A DNA stretch of 64,000 bases, from contig OX326959.1 of the NCBI GenBank assembly GCA_946800325.1, forward strand, positions 24,187,447 to 24,251,446, in the 5' to 3' direction. Source of the stretch: Luzula sylvatica (taxonomy: Eukaryota > Streptophyta > Magnoliopsida > Poales > Juncaceae). Positions 42,851-54,234 of the stretch are shown one piece after another. The notes beneath the pieces are model-generated. The model did not search any database. It saw only the letters and a program-made list of their open reading frames with translations, and had not been told where the DNA came from. Position 1 is the first letter of the stretch; each line of letters begins with the position of its first letter. Both the position numbers and the translations under genes were made by a program.

Positions 42851-43773
42851 AAAAGAGAGAAGAGATCGGATTAAGATGGATTAGATATTGATTAAAATAG
42901 TTGTTTTAATATTTATATTATATTTTTTGTTGTTTTGTGAAGACAAATTTAATTATATTTAGAATATATTTGTATCGTGGTTAAAGATCTTTCATTGATT
43001 GTAATAAAAAATATGATGATGTGTTTATTGACCCGTAATTCGAACAACACATGACTCCAATAACCAGTAAACATATCCGAAATAGTTCCCAATTGCTAAC
43101 TGACCGTAACCGAAGTGTAGACGATTAATTTGTATGCGAGGGCATAAATGGTGCCACTAGATTTCCACAAAACAACCTAAATTTTATGATTAATCCACTT
43201 AATTAATATTTGGACTAACACGTCATATTTTTATCGTAATAATTAATGTTCAACTGAATTAAAAAATAATAATTAGTATTTTGAAATTACTAATTCAATA
43301 TTTTTGTTAATTGGGTTGTTAATCAAGTGGGTTAATTAAGGAATTAAGGATGTTTCGTGAAAATCTGATGGTAAGTTATAATTTTTCTTTTTATATTTGG
43401 AACTTTTTTTTCCTGAAATACTTCTTTCCAATTATCTCCGCATATACATTTCTATGCGGCTCAGCCTCATCCGCTGGTTTACGCCATCATCATAGCGATT
43501 GATTTTATACGTCCCCCTTGTCTCATTGGTCTAGAATATAGATACGTTGTAACTTGTAAGTTAATGATGGACTGTTTACTTATTTACCCTTCTAAAATTC
43601 AAAATAATCATATTTTCCATCTAAAAGTAAAAATATTATATTTATCCTTATATATATTATATATTAATAATTTAACAGATTTAGATAATTTTTTAATCTT
43701 TTTAAGTTTTTTAAAGGTTGAATAAAATGATATAAATATTTTTAAGGGTAATTATTATGATATTTTTATTTTT
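42851..43773. other. AT-rich intergenic DNA
   Basis: No gene recognised. A small GC-richer stretch at about 43440-43520 has no features I can assign. Confidence 0.5.
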
Positions 43774-44599
43774 GGGAAATTTACAAAAAAAAACTAACTT
43801 TTTTGGATATTCTAAAACAAACCCTCTACCAAACTTTTATTTTCAAATAACTCATATAGAGAATCATGAATTGTGTTAAAAAAATATTGTACCAAAATAC
43901 TCTTCTGTTTTCATATGTAGTAATTAAAAATTATTATTTTTATTTTTTATTAATTTTAAAAAAAAAATCAAAAATATTTTCAATATAGAGTGATTTCACA
44001 AAAATAAAATTATTACACGTTGTGTTTATATAATTTTAATATTTTATCTATTATTCATGAAAAACTAACATCATATAATAATAAAATAAATGCTTTGAAA
44101 ATATATTGATAGAAAAATATATGTTTAAATATCTAGTTTTAATATTTTCTATCTCCTTTTACGTATTTTTTTAATAGTTTCGTGATATTTTATTCTTAAA
44201 ATATATACAATGTGTTCTTTTAATATTTGTGTTAATCTTATTATTATTTTATGTTATTTTTTCAGAAAAAAAAAATATATAAGTCCAAAATATATAATCA
44301 ATGAAATATTAAAATTATATAAATATAACAAATAATTTTTTTTTTAAATATTATATGCTAAAAGAATTTAAGATTTTTTCAAAACTAGTAAAAAATTTAA
44401 TTTTTTTTTAATTACTACATATGTAAATAGATGAGTATTTTGGTCAAAAGAAAATTAACACCATCCATGATTAGTTTTAACTTCTATATGGAGTATTTGA
44501 AAATAAAAATTCGGTAGAATAATTTTTTTGAAATTTCCAAAAAGATAGAGGGTTTTCGAGAATATTCGAAAAAATTAGAGAGGTTTTTGTAAATTTGCC
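43774..44599. mobile_element. MULE-type MITE, older copy
   Basis: Starts GGGAAATTTACAAAAA and ends TTTTTGTAAATTTGCC, forming inverted termini of about 30 bp or more with mismatches. Interior blocks (TATTTTCAAATA, TTTTCATATGTA, TATTTTGGTCA) match the element at 45613-46458, so the two are one family. No TSD is recognisable, consistent with greater age. Confidence 0.75.
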
Positions 44600-45011
44600 T
44601 AATAATAATAATAATATTTATAAAAAAATAAGAATTTAAATACAAATACAAAATAAAAATTTAAATACAAATATCTAGGGGCAAAGGTCATGATCCACAT
44701 AAAAATAATATCGTGAAATATCAAAATGTTTCGACCTAAAATAATATCATAAAAGTAATACCTTGAATTTTTATGATGAGGATTAATATTCTATTTTTAT
44801 TTATAAGTTTGAATTAAATATAATGATCTAGGAATATAACTTTTTGAGAATATTTTCTTACAAATAATATCTAATGCAAAATATATATTTTTTATCAAAA
44901 TGCAAAATGTTAAAGTTAACTCTAGTAGCGTAAATTGTAATATAGCGAAAATGTTTAATTTTGGGAGTTGGGAGTGAAAACAAAAACTAAAATCTTTTTT
45001 TTGGGTATGGG

Positions 45012-45572
45012 CTATGTTACGCGGATACTTCAAAAATGCAGAAGTATCCTGAGGATACGCGTATCCGATACGGATACGGGTGCGATACGACTCGGATACG
45101 TATCGGATACGCCACGTAGCGTATCCGAATATTTTAACATTTATTTTTTTCGGATACGGCGGGGATACGGCAGGATACGGCTGGGAATACGTCCAGGATA
45201 CGGCTGGGATACTCCATTTAGGATACTTCGGCCCATTATATATTTTGGCCCATAATATTTTTAAATAAATTATATATAATATTTCTAGGATACTTCTAAA
45301 TTAGTTCTAAAATATTTCTAGAACAAGTTTATGATAGTTTTATGATACTTGTAGTGTTTGGTTGATATTATTTATTGTCATGATATTTAATTTAAAAATA
45401 TTATTAATTTATTATTTAATTTATTACTAATTTATTAATTATATATAATATATAAATATTAAACTAATAATTATATGGCCGTATCCGTATCCGTGATTTT
45501 TTGAAAATTGCCGTATCGCCGTATCCGTATCGTATCGGATACGCTACCCGTATCCGTATCCGTGCAACATAG
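45012..45572. mobile_element. hAT-type MITE with internal (GGATAC)n repeats
   Basis: Termini CTATGTTACGCGGATA and TATCCGTGCAACATAG are inverted with two mismatches, and the 8-bp TSD GGTATGGG is perfect (45004-45011, 45573-45580). It is 561 bp. Subterminal regions are GGATACG/CGTATCC repeats and the middle is AT-rich. No coding capacity. Confidence 0.92.
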
Positions 45573-45612
45573 GGTATGGGGGCTTTCAGAAAAATTTCCA
45601 TAATTATGTCAT

Positions 45613-46458
45613 GGGAAATTTTCAAAAAACCCCCCTATCTTTTTGAAAACTCCAAAAAACCCTCTCTACCAAAGTTTTATTTTCAAATACCCCCTATAGG
45701 GGTTAAATCAAACCATGGATGGTGTTAAAAAAAAAATTTGACCAAAATATCCTTCTATTTTCATATGTATATTTTTGTTATTTTTTCATTAATTTTATTA
45801 GTTTTAAGAAAATTCATAAATAATTTTTAACATATAATGATTTCACAAAAATAAAATTATTAAATGTTGTGTTTGTATAATTTTAATATTTCATTTATTA
45901 TTCATGAAAAACTAACATCAGATAATAATAAAATAAACACCTTGAAAATATATTGATAGAAAAATATTTCTTTAAACATCTATTTTATTTTTATTTTCGT
46001 TCTTCTTTTATATATGTTTTTAATAAATCCATGATATTTTAATTTTTAAATATTTGCAAAGTGTTCTTATAATATTATTGTTCATCTTATTATTATTTTA
46101 TGTTATTTTTTCAGTAAAAAAATATAAAAGTCAAAATATATATAATGTATGAAATATTAAAATTATATATATATAACATATGATAATTATTTTTTAAAAA
46201 TTATTATAAGCTAAAAAAAATTAGGATTTTTTTAAAATTAATACAAATAACAAAAACATTATTTTAATTACTAAATATGTAAAAAGAAGGGTATTTTGGT
46301 CATAAAAAAATATTTAACGCCATCTATAGTTAATTTTAACCCCATAGGGGGATATTTGAAAATAAAAGTTTGGTAGAGGAGGTTTTTTGAAGTTTCCAAA
46401 AAAATAAGGGGTTTTTTGGAATATCCAAAAAAGATAGGGAGTTTTTTGAAAATTTCCC
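45613..46458. mobile_element. MULE-type MITE with 9-bp TSD
   Basis: Inverted termini starting GGGAAATTTTCAAAAAAC and ending GTTTTTTGAAAATTTCCC extend well beyond 30 bp. The TSD TTATGTCAT (9 bp) is perfect (45604-45612, 46459-46467), as expected of Mutator-like elements. 846 bp, non-coding. Confidence 0.9.
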
Positions 46459-46661
46459 TTATGTCATTATGTGTGCTATGAGCAAATGACCCGTTAAGGA
46501 AGCGGATTAAGGTTGTTACCGGGTCGGATCCTTGGTATTTTACATTCTTTTTTGGTACTTGTCTGCTTTTTTTACACAAGTTCATAAATAAAGTCCTCTG
46601 TTGAGATCAAATTACTTCTTATTCTCATCCAAAAACTTCACAACAAATATTTGCAACAAAA

Positions 46662-46663
<2 letters not shown>

Positions 46664-46698
<35 letters not shown>
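46664..46698. repeat. (TA)n microsatellite
   Basis: About 17 TA units, about 95 bp downstream (minus-strand sense) of the MIR390 hairpin. Confidence 0.95.
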
Positions 46699-46700
<2 letters not shown>

Positions 46701-46790
46701 AAAAAATTGAAAAAAAAATTAGGAAAAACTCGTGTGGCAACTTACGCGCAAGGAACTTAACATTGTGGACATGATTAGAGTAAAAAGGAA

Positions 46791-46897
46791 CCATGAGACT
46801 CAGGATAGATAGCGCTTCGGACGAACATAATTAAACTGAATGTGAGTTCAATATGATTTTTCGAATGCGAGGCGCTATCCCTCCTGAGCTTTACAGA
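46791..46897 (-). ncRNA. MIR390: MIR390 microRNA precursor
   Basis: The minus-strand segment 46891-46871 is an exact match to plant miR390 as I know it (starts AAGCTCAGGAGGG, ends TAGCGCC, 21 nt). The opposite arm at 46814-46794 (starts CGCTATCTATCCTGAG) matches the usual miR390* with two differences. The two arms pair with few mismatches and 2-nt 3' overhangs, separated by a loop of about 56 nt. Flanking ATCTGTAAAGCTCAGG is also as in known MIR390 precursors. miR390 is loaded into AGO7 and triggers TAS3 trans-acting siRNA production, which limits ARF3/ARF4 and affects leaf polarity and lateral roots (established). The expected precursor features are all present, so this is likely a working gene. 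Confidence 0.96.
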
Positions 46898-47011
46898 TCC
46901 TTCCATACTATTTCTCTTCTTCGAAATATCATACTGATCTTCAGAACAGTATACTAAACTAGTGAAATGGTGTGGAATAAAGAATGATCTAGAGTTGGGG
47001 CCATTGATGGG

Positions 47012-47019
47012 TATTTATA
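47012..47019 (-). promoter_or_regulatory. Likely TATA box of MIR390
   Basis: TATAAATA on the minus strand in the context GTTCTATAAATACCC. It lies about 120 bp upstream of the mature miR390 5' end (46891), a distance that places transcription start near 46985. A GA/CT-rich tract at 47030-47070 lies just upstream, as is common in plant promoters. Confidence 0.6.
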
Positions 47020-47071
47020 GAACGCCTTAGAGAGAGAAAATAAGGAGAGAGAGAGAGAGGGGGGGGTGTTG

Positions 47072-47873
47072 AGAACTGAAGTTGGCTTTTGTGTTAAAAG
47101 TCTTTTTGAAGTAACGTGAACAGAGGTTGAAGTTTTATTTAAGTTGAGTAATTACGAAAATGACCTTTTGTATATAATGCCTTGAAGGAGATTCTAGGGG
47201 TTGGTGTAGAGATTAAATTCCACCAATCATTTCCACAGAGATTGTTGACTGGTACCGTCAACTGGTACATTTCGGTAGATCTTCTAGGGCAAGGCTCTTG
47301 AAGTTTATTTTACATACTTACACATTATGTATTATTTATAAGTCGATTATTTTTATTGTCAGTAGTTATAATTTGTTTTCTCTATTGTTAATTTTTAAAT
47401 GCTCGTTGTTTGGATTTGACGGCTCATTTTAAATCTTTTAAATCTTTACTAAAGTATATAAATGCATGCAAAAACCATTTTTTTGTAGCGTTTGTAGCAT
47501 ATATTCATATTTGTTTTTATAAACAAGCATATAATGATGATATTATATTTCAAAATTAACAAAAAAATATCATAATTGGTTAAAAATTTCCATACAGTAT
47601 ATTTCTAAAATACTCTCTTTTTACTTCTATATTCTGTGAAATTCAGCATTTTAATATTTATAAAAAGAAAACAGTAAAACCTTATATATCTAAGATATTA
47701 ACATGCATAAATATGTATTAACATAAACAATCACCATACAAAAAATACTTAATCAATATTATGTTTTCTTCAAATATTATTTTTTCTAAAATACATATTA
47801 TAAATTGTATGCATGTTATATAAAGCATATATTAACACTGAAAAATCGTAGTAGTCGTGATTTATCATCTAAT
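47072..47873. other. AT-rich DNA upstream of MIR390
   Basis: Probably holds MIR390 promoter sequence in its first part. A GGTACCGTCAACTGGTAC inverted stretch at about 47251-47268 is visible. No other feature recognised. Confidence 0.45.
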
Positions 47874-47888
47874 AAATATGCTAAAAAA

Positions 47889-48103
47889 GCCAACTAGAGT
47901 TAGCCTAGTTGGTCACACATCTTGGCTAAGGAGCGAGAGGTGTGGGGTTCGATTCCCGGCGGGAACACTGGATTATATATTAAATGTTAAATGAGTGAAT
48001 ACAGTGTGTGGCCTACGGGTTTGTAATAAAAAAATAATAAAAAAAAGAGATTGTGTTTGGAAGGGGGACTTTGAGCCCTCTCCGAATTTACTCAAAAAAA
48101 AAA
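47889..48103 (+). mobile_element. tRNA-derived SINE with LINE-type 3' tail
   Basis: A box TAGCCTAGTTGG (47901-47912) and B box GGTTCGATTCC (47946-47956) are 45 nt apart as in tRNAs. The body ends GCCTACGGGTTTGTAATAAAA, as in the SINE at 53973. A further ~45-bp segment then follows (TTTGGAAGGGGGACTTTGAG...CTCCGAATTTACTC) with an A tract. This segment matches the 3' end of LINE A at 930-966. The whole unit is flanked by one TSD AAATATGCTAAAAAA (47874-47888, 48104-48118). Confidence 0.9.
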
Positions 48104-48210
48104 AAATATGCTAAAAAAAATACAAGTTTACTGATTTATAGTCATAAGTCCAAAATGCAACACACAAATTCTCTCGTATAACTATCAAGGCTATATAATC
48201 TAAAGGATTG

Positions 48211-48895
48211 GTGTACACCAATGTTACAGATATCGCATATCGCTTACAGATCGGTCAGTCACCGATAAGAGATATGACCGACATAACGGATTCATAGCGG
48301 AAAATATCAGTGGTATAGCGGTGATGTACTTTCTAATATTAATATATTAAATTGATTATTATTAATTTATATTGAGTTTCTTAAACTAGTTTAAATTTTA
48401 CATGATTAATATTCAAAATTCAACAATACACATAAATTTCAAGTTAAACTAAAGATACATTTAAAATTATAACATAAAATTTACAAATAATACAATAAAC
48501 TAAACAACGAAATCGTGTTCATTAACCATCGGTGTAGATGCGGGTGCCCCCAATGAAAATCTGACCTTGTCCGGATCAAAATCGATTTCATTTTCGATCA
48601 AAAATATTAGATAAAAAAAAGAAAGAGATGGAAATTGGTGGGCCAAAAATATTAATGAAACTATTGTTAAAAGATGGGCCAGCCCAAAATAATATTTAAA
48701 AATAAATTATGTTTTAAATCTAAATCGGTTAAAATCGGTCCAAATATCGGTCCATATCGGTCCATATCGGTCTGTGTATCGGTCGACCGATTTACTCAAC
48801 CGATACGAGGCATATCGTAACGGAAGGACACTGATTGAAAATATGAAACCGACATACCGGTCCATATCAGTGATATTTAGAAAAGTGGTGTACAC
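48211..48895. mobile_element. Probable MITE with internal CGGTCCATAT repeats
   Basis: GTGTACACCA at the left and TGGTGTACAC at the right form 10-bp perfect inverted ends around a region with subterminal ATATCGG/CCGATAT repeats (three CGGTCCATAT-like units at 48725-48770). The layout resembles the MITEs at 39826, 45012 and 54235. I found no matching TSD, so the boundaries are uncertain. Confidence 0.5.
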
Positions 48896-48903
48896 ACAAG
48901 TCC

Positions 48904-49766
48904 AAACAATGTGAGGCCACAGAAACATGGTGTGCCCAAAAAGCTGGTAATTAAGGCTTTAAAAGAGTCAGTATATAAATTATGGGGACTGGACTATGAT
49001 CCATAGCATAGGCCTTAACTTTGATCAGTGTGTGGCAGTGGCAGGGGCATTTGATCAGGCTCACAGCTGGATCCTGTCAGTCAATTTCAAAACTGGAGAT
49101 GTCCATTTTCAGATACATTCATGTCCAGGCTTAGGCTTCACATGGTGCCACTTTATTTCTTGGTTAGTACATAATATATCCCATTAAATATTCCCCCTTT
49201 GCATGTTTTCTTGTTTGGAACAGTTGAATACATTTGTCATGTAATTCCAGGTTTTTATTACACGTATTTGGTTATTACTTGTACATTATTAAGTAATACC
49301 CATGTGGCAAATCCAATGATTCATCACTGAGGTAATTAATCACCAATCACTATTATAAATAATGTTTGTCAGATTTATATATATAGCCTAATATAGGCAT
49401 AAAAAATAATAGACATATACATAACAATATTGTTATCCGGTAGGTTAATCCTTGCACAAGCTACATTAGCATATATTCCTATTCAATACATGCAAGTTAT
49501 AATGCTATCAAAATGGATTGTTAAAGAACTAAATAAGACAACAATATCATTTTTTTTGTAAGGGAAATGCAACATGCAAATCGAGAAATTGTTGTCTCAT
49601 GAATTAGGAAAAAGTCAACACTCCCAAAGCAAAACGGGGTCAAGGCCTACAAATATGAAAACAAAAACGAACACGCTTACTCAAATATCTATGAAAAAAT
49701 GATAAAGAAAAAAATAATATATGGATCAAGACACTATTGGAATGAACAAGGCAAGGGATCTTGTGG
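48904..49766. other. Intergenic DNA
   Basis: No supported gene. A 63-codon frame at 48996-49187 (rich in Cys, His, Trp) is not recognised and has no supporting context. Confidence 0.45.
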
Positions 49767-49774
49767 ATATCCTG

Positions 49775-49926
49775 CAGTGGTGGAATTAGGGGGGGTAAAT
49801 TTGATGTTTAGGAAATGAAGGTCTTGAATTCGAGATCCTTAAGTTGTATATTTTGCTTTTTTTTTTTATTTCGGTTCCCCTATAAAATCCAGCCCCTCCT
49901 ATATGTCGATCCTGGATCCGCCCCTG
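49775..49926 (+). mobile_element. hAT-type MITE, third copy (short)
   Basis: Termini CAGTGGTGGAATTAGG and CCTGGATCCGCCCCTG match the element at 16195. The TSD ATATCCTG / ATATCCCG (49767-49774, 49927-49934) has one mismatch. It is 152 bp: an internal deletion removes the A-box region, while the B-box-like GAATTCGAGATCC and the following T run remain. Confidence 0.88.
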
Positions 49927-49994
49927 ATATCCCGACATCAAAAACTTCCTATTTTCTTAAGGAATTAATGAAAATAATACTTACCTACATAACT

Positions 49995-51274
49995 GGTATG
50001 TTTGATTTTGGGGATATTGATATACATGGATACATGCAATACATGTATGTCGCTATTCATGTATTTGATGATCCATGTGAGTTGTTTGATTTGTTACATT
50101 TTTTGAAATCATGTATATCAAATCCCTTGTTTGATTCTTTGGCACAAAATCCAAGATTTGAATATTTGAATATTTAATTCTTATTATATAATATAATGTA
50201 ATATTATATTATATTATATTATATTTCTTTAATTTCATTATATTATATTATATTATATTATTTAATATTATATGATATGATATGATATTGTATTTATAGG
50301 ATATTATATTATATTATATATTATACAATATAATATAATATAGTATAATATTATATTATATTATATATTATACAATATAATACAATATAATATAGTATAA
50401 TATTATATTATATAATTTTATATTGTTTTATATTATATTATATTTTATGATATTATATGATGTTATATTATATACCATTATATTATATTGTTTTATATTA
50501 TATTGTTTTATATTATTTTATATTATATTAGTTTATATTATATTACATTACATTATAATGTTTTATATTATATTATATGATATTATATTATATAACAATA
50601 TAATATTATATAGTATAATATTATATTGTTTTATATTGTTTTGTTTTATATTATATTTTATGATGTTATATTATATACCATTATAATATATTATATTATA
50701 TTGTTTTATATTATAATATAGTATATTATATTATATTATATTATATTATATTATATTGTTTTATATTATTTTATATTATATTAGTTTATATTATATTATA
50801 TTACATTACATTATATTATATTATATTATAATGTCTTATATTATATTATATTATTTTATACTATATTATAGTATATTATATTGATTTGTATTATATTGTT
50901 TTATATTATAGTATATTATTTTATTTTGTTTTATATTATATTATATATTGTTTTAAATTTTATTGTATTAAATTATATTATATTACATTACATTATAGGA
51001 TAGTATATAATATATATTATTGTTGTATAATATAATATAATATGAATATAATATAATTATTATTCATGAATATAATTTGAAGAAATAATATTATAATGAA
51101 ATACATGAATATCTATATCAGTGTATTTGAAATACCAAACAAATTTGTGTATAACAATATCCACCTTCTTATCCATGATTTCATCCTAATCCACCAAATC
51201 AAACAATGGATTGTATTTGAAATCATGAATATCCAAATATAATCCACCATAAATCCACCAAATCAAACATGCCC
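49995..51274. mobile_element. Probable TIR element enclosing an AT satellite
   Basis: GGTATGTTTGATTTTGG at 49995 and CCACCAAATCAAACATGCCC at 51255-51274 are inverted with few mismatches. Extra CACCAAATCAAACA units lie just inside the right end. The centre is the ATTAT satellite. No TSD is clear. It could be a PIF/Harbinger-type or hAT-type MITE enlarged by repeat growth. Confidence 0.5.
50180..51050. repeat. ATTAT-type satellite
   Basis: About 870 bp composed almost entirely of TTATA/ATTAT pentamers with occasional TGTTT, GATAT and CATTA variants. The open frames in it (Ile-Leu-Tyr rich) are artefacts. Confidence 0.95.
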
Positions 51275-51311
51275 AATATCTATCGAAACAAATGAACATG
51301 AAAACTCGATA

Positions 51312-51773
51312 AAATACAAATGGTCAACATATGGATTACTCACTTCCAAATCGGCATATGCCTTCCTACGAAACCCAGGGGTAAAGGTGGAATGGGCGAG
51401 TAATTTGTGGAAAATGAAAATTCAAACGAAAATAAAAATATTCTTATGGCTAGGCTTACTAAAAAGATTGAATACGACCGATATCCTACTAACGAAAGGG
51501 TGGCCACATACAATAATATGCCATCTATATTCGAGGGAGGACGAAACGGCAACTCACCTCTTGACGCAATGTTCATACACGTTGGTCGTGTGGCGAATCA
51601 TGGAAGCCTACATGAATATTAACATCATCTTTGCACATGAAATAAGCATACACAACACATGGATGACAAATAGGAAAAAAGTAGAGAAAGAACACCGGAA
51701 GGAATGGGATGAGATTTGGGAAACTATCTCGTGGCATATTTGGAAAGAAAGGAACGCAAGAATTTATCTGTAA
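51312..51773 (+). pseudogene. LINE ORF2 C-terminal fragment (zf-RVT)
   Basis: Reads TSKSAYAFLRNPG, EWASNLWKMKIQTKIKIFLWL, LLTKGWP, C-x-L-Y...TATHLLTQC and WHIWKERNARIYL, the end of a plant LINE ORF2 and its zinc-binding module. The second Cys of the first zinc pair is replaced (HLYS for xxxC), and a TAA follows RIYL. A LINE lineage different from A and B, closer to the one at 55547. Confidence 0.82.
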
Positions 51774-53957
51774 AGGCCAAAAGAGCGGTAGAAGAGCTAC
51801 TAGCATGAAGGGGAATACCAACTCATGCACCGACCGAGAACAATATAAGATAGCATCATAACTAAAATTATAACTTGAAATATGTTAATATATTTTTATT
51901 TCTATTTATAAAATGACTGAATATCAATTTGATATTCATTTAAACAAAAACTATATTGTTACCCAAAAAAATATAAATCGATAATAAAATTATACAATGA
52001 ACAAGTAAAAACATGTATTAAGAAAATAATAAGGTATACCAGATGTATTAAAAAAATTATATTTATGTTTGAATATGATATACATAAAAATGTATATTGG
52101 TGTTCATATATGATGAAGGAGTAATAATGACAACAAAATAATCGAAGCATGATTGACAGTAAAATACTGAGTTAACATATACATGTATGCAATCTCATTT
52201 AATCACACTACATCATATTAAAAAAAAATACATGACTGACAAAATATCATGTTTTTATCATGTTGTGAGAAAATGTTGTGGATATTTACTCATAATTGAA
52301 ATAAGGTTAGGATGAACTGTTGCACTTGACTATAATTTCAGATTTAAGTCCAAATAGGATGGGCGCTACAGTGGTAATTTTTCGATTTACTCGCTTTCGC
52401 GATGAACTGAAATAGATCCACTAGTGTATATACAGTACAAATCATTTCTCTCAAAATCAAATAATTACATACTTCAAAAATTGTTGAATTTTTGTATTTT
52501 TACATTGTTCCAAAGTTATCTTCATATCTTATATTTGTCTCATACTCAACCACACATGCATGATCATTGAGGTTGCATTAACTGAAAAGAATTCAAAATT
52601 CATCACCTTGTTTATTTATGAGAATTAATCCACTAGCTTGAACCAACCACTCAAGAGTCGTACCATCAGATTGCATTCAATTTGGTGCATAATTGATTCC
52701 TGAATTTAAAGCCTCTCAGAAATCTAAATCAAATTCATATTCTTGTGTGTTTGTGTGTAACTGAGGGAGCATGTTGTTGAATATTCACCAGTTTTTCTAA
52801 CTATCTAGGACTAGGGCCTTATATGCTACCAATTTAGCTTATCTTAGGTTCGCTAGCCTGTTAACAGCTATGGATAATTTTTCGACTTTTCTTATGTTTT
52901 ATTGGAAAAAAAGATTCAATAAAAAAGTGATGGGCGGTTTTGAAGTATATTGGATAATGAAAGCCAATAACTTAATCACTAAGCCCTTGTTCTATATCAA
53001 GGATCTGGGATGTTGTAAAAGTCGTAGTTAGTCACTGACTAATTTCAAGTCAGTAGTCTATCGATTTGATAGCGTCAAGTTAATTTGTTCAAATCTGTCA
53101 ATTGATTTTAAGCCGTTTTGGTTCGATTTTTGTCAACATTAATGAATAGTCAACTTTCATAATAATTATAATAATGATTTCGAGTTGAGGAGTGTTGTCG
53201 ACGATAAATTTGATTTGGAAAAGAATCTACAGAAGAATCTCATGATTTGGTTTTATGTGGTCGTTTTGTTTTGTTTTGTGTTGTTTTTGTTTTCTTGATA
53301 TTTGTGTGAACTTAAATATGTTTTGTTATTGTTTTTGGACTTAGAATTATTAGATTTATGTTTTTTATGGATTTTGAATTAGTTTAATTTGAAGTTATGT
53401 TATTTATTATTTTTTATTGATTGAAAAAATATAGTAATATATATGAATTTTTGATGATTTGAACTAATTACATTTTCTAAGTATTCTCCGATTAATCATT
53501 AAGTTTCTAATCAATATCAAATCCGATCTGTTTTGACTTTCGACATTTACAACATTGCATGGGAGCCTTGCGCGCCCCTTTCTTCTATTTCCTTAATTTA
53601 TTTACTGTTTACTCTTCTAAATTCTTTTGTATTGTAATTTCAGTAAATGTTATTTATTCGGTCTTTCCCAAAAATATCAATCAAAATCCGACATCGAAAC
53701 CAACAATTCCTATATGAAAAAAATACATAATTCAAATCGTGTATTCTATACAAAGGGAACAAAAATCATCTTCCTAGCTACAAGATTAACATCATGGTTG
53801 TAGATTACATGGCAAAGGACCTGGCGCACCGGCCCCATCCATGACTGTAACTATTTTTTTCTTTCATAGTATCCGGTGTTTACTATTCTTTCTTTATGGT
53901 GAATATTTTTTTTTATATTTTTCACATGTTTATTTATTTATTTCTATTTTTATTATC
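51774..53957. other. AT-rich intergenic DNA
   Basis: No gene, RNA gene or structured element recognised across this stretch. Some LINE-derived 3' sequence probably continues to about 51860. Confidence 0.5.
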
Positions 53958-53972
53958 TATTATATGATAGTT

Positions 53973-54128
53973 TTTTTTTGTTACAAGCCCGTAGGCACAC
54001 ACACACTAGAGACTAAATAATATTCTAATAGAAAATCTCTTCGCAGTCCAGTTGTACGCAGGACTCGAACCCTACACTTCTAAGAAGTGAAGCTATGTAC
54101 AATCCGCTTGAACTATCAAAACGGTGGT
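53973..54128 (-). mobile_element. tRNA-derived SINE, minus strand
   Basis: Minus-strand A box TAGTTCAAGCGG (54104-54115) and B box GGGTTCGAGTCC (54061-54072). The body ends GCCTACGGGCTTGTAAC followed by A's (T run at 53971-53979). It is flanked by a perfect TSD TATTATATGATAGTT (53958-53972, 54129-54143). It shares the GTGCCTACGGGYTTGTAA end with the SINE at 47889 but lacks the LINE-type tail. Confidence 0.92.
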
Positions 54129-54148
54129 TATTATATGATAGTTATGCA

Positions 54149-54168
54149 TTGTGTGTGTGTGTGTGTAC
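54149..54168. repeat. (GT)n microsatellite
   Basis: Short GT tract adjoining the SINE target site. Confidence 0.8.
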
Positions 54169-54234
54169 ACACCACCTTTTATTTGTACATAAAAAAAAAC
54201 GAGTTATGAAGGATATTTAAGCCCCAAGTCTTAC

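Noticed and set aside
47889..47970. A functional tRNA gene
   Set aside because: A and B boxes are present, but the acceptor stem does not pair, and the unit has a 3' extension, A tract and TSD, so it is a SINE.
48996..49187. 63-codon ORF with Cys, His and Trp residues
   Set aside because: No recognisable family, splice context or repeat in the window.
50423..50686. Ile-Leu-Tyr-rich 87-codon ORF
   Set aside because: Translation of the ATTAT satellite.
54061..54116. tRNA gene on the minus strand
   Set aside because: Same reasons; flanked by a perfect TSD and with an A tail.
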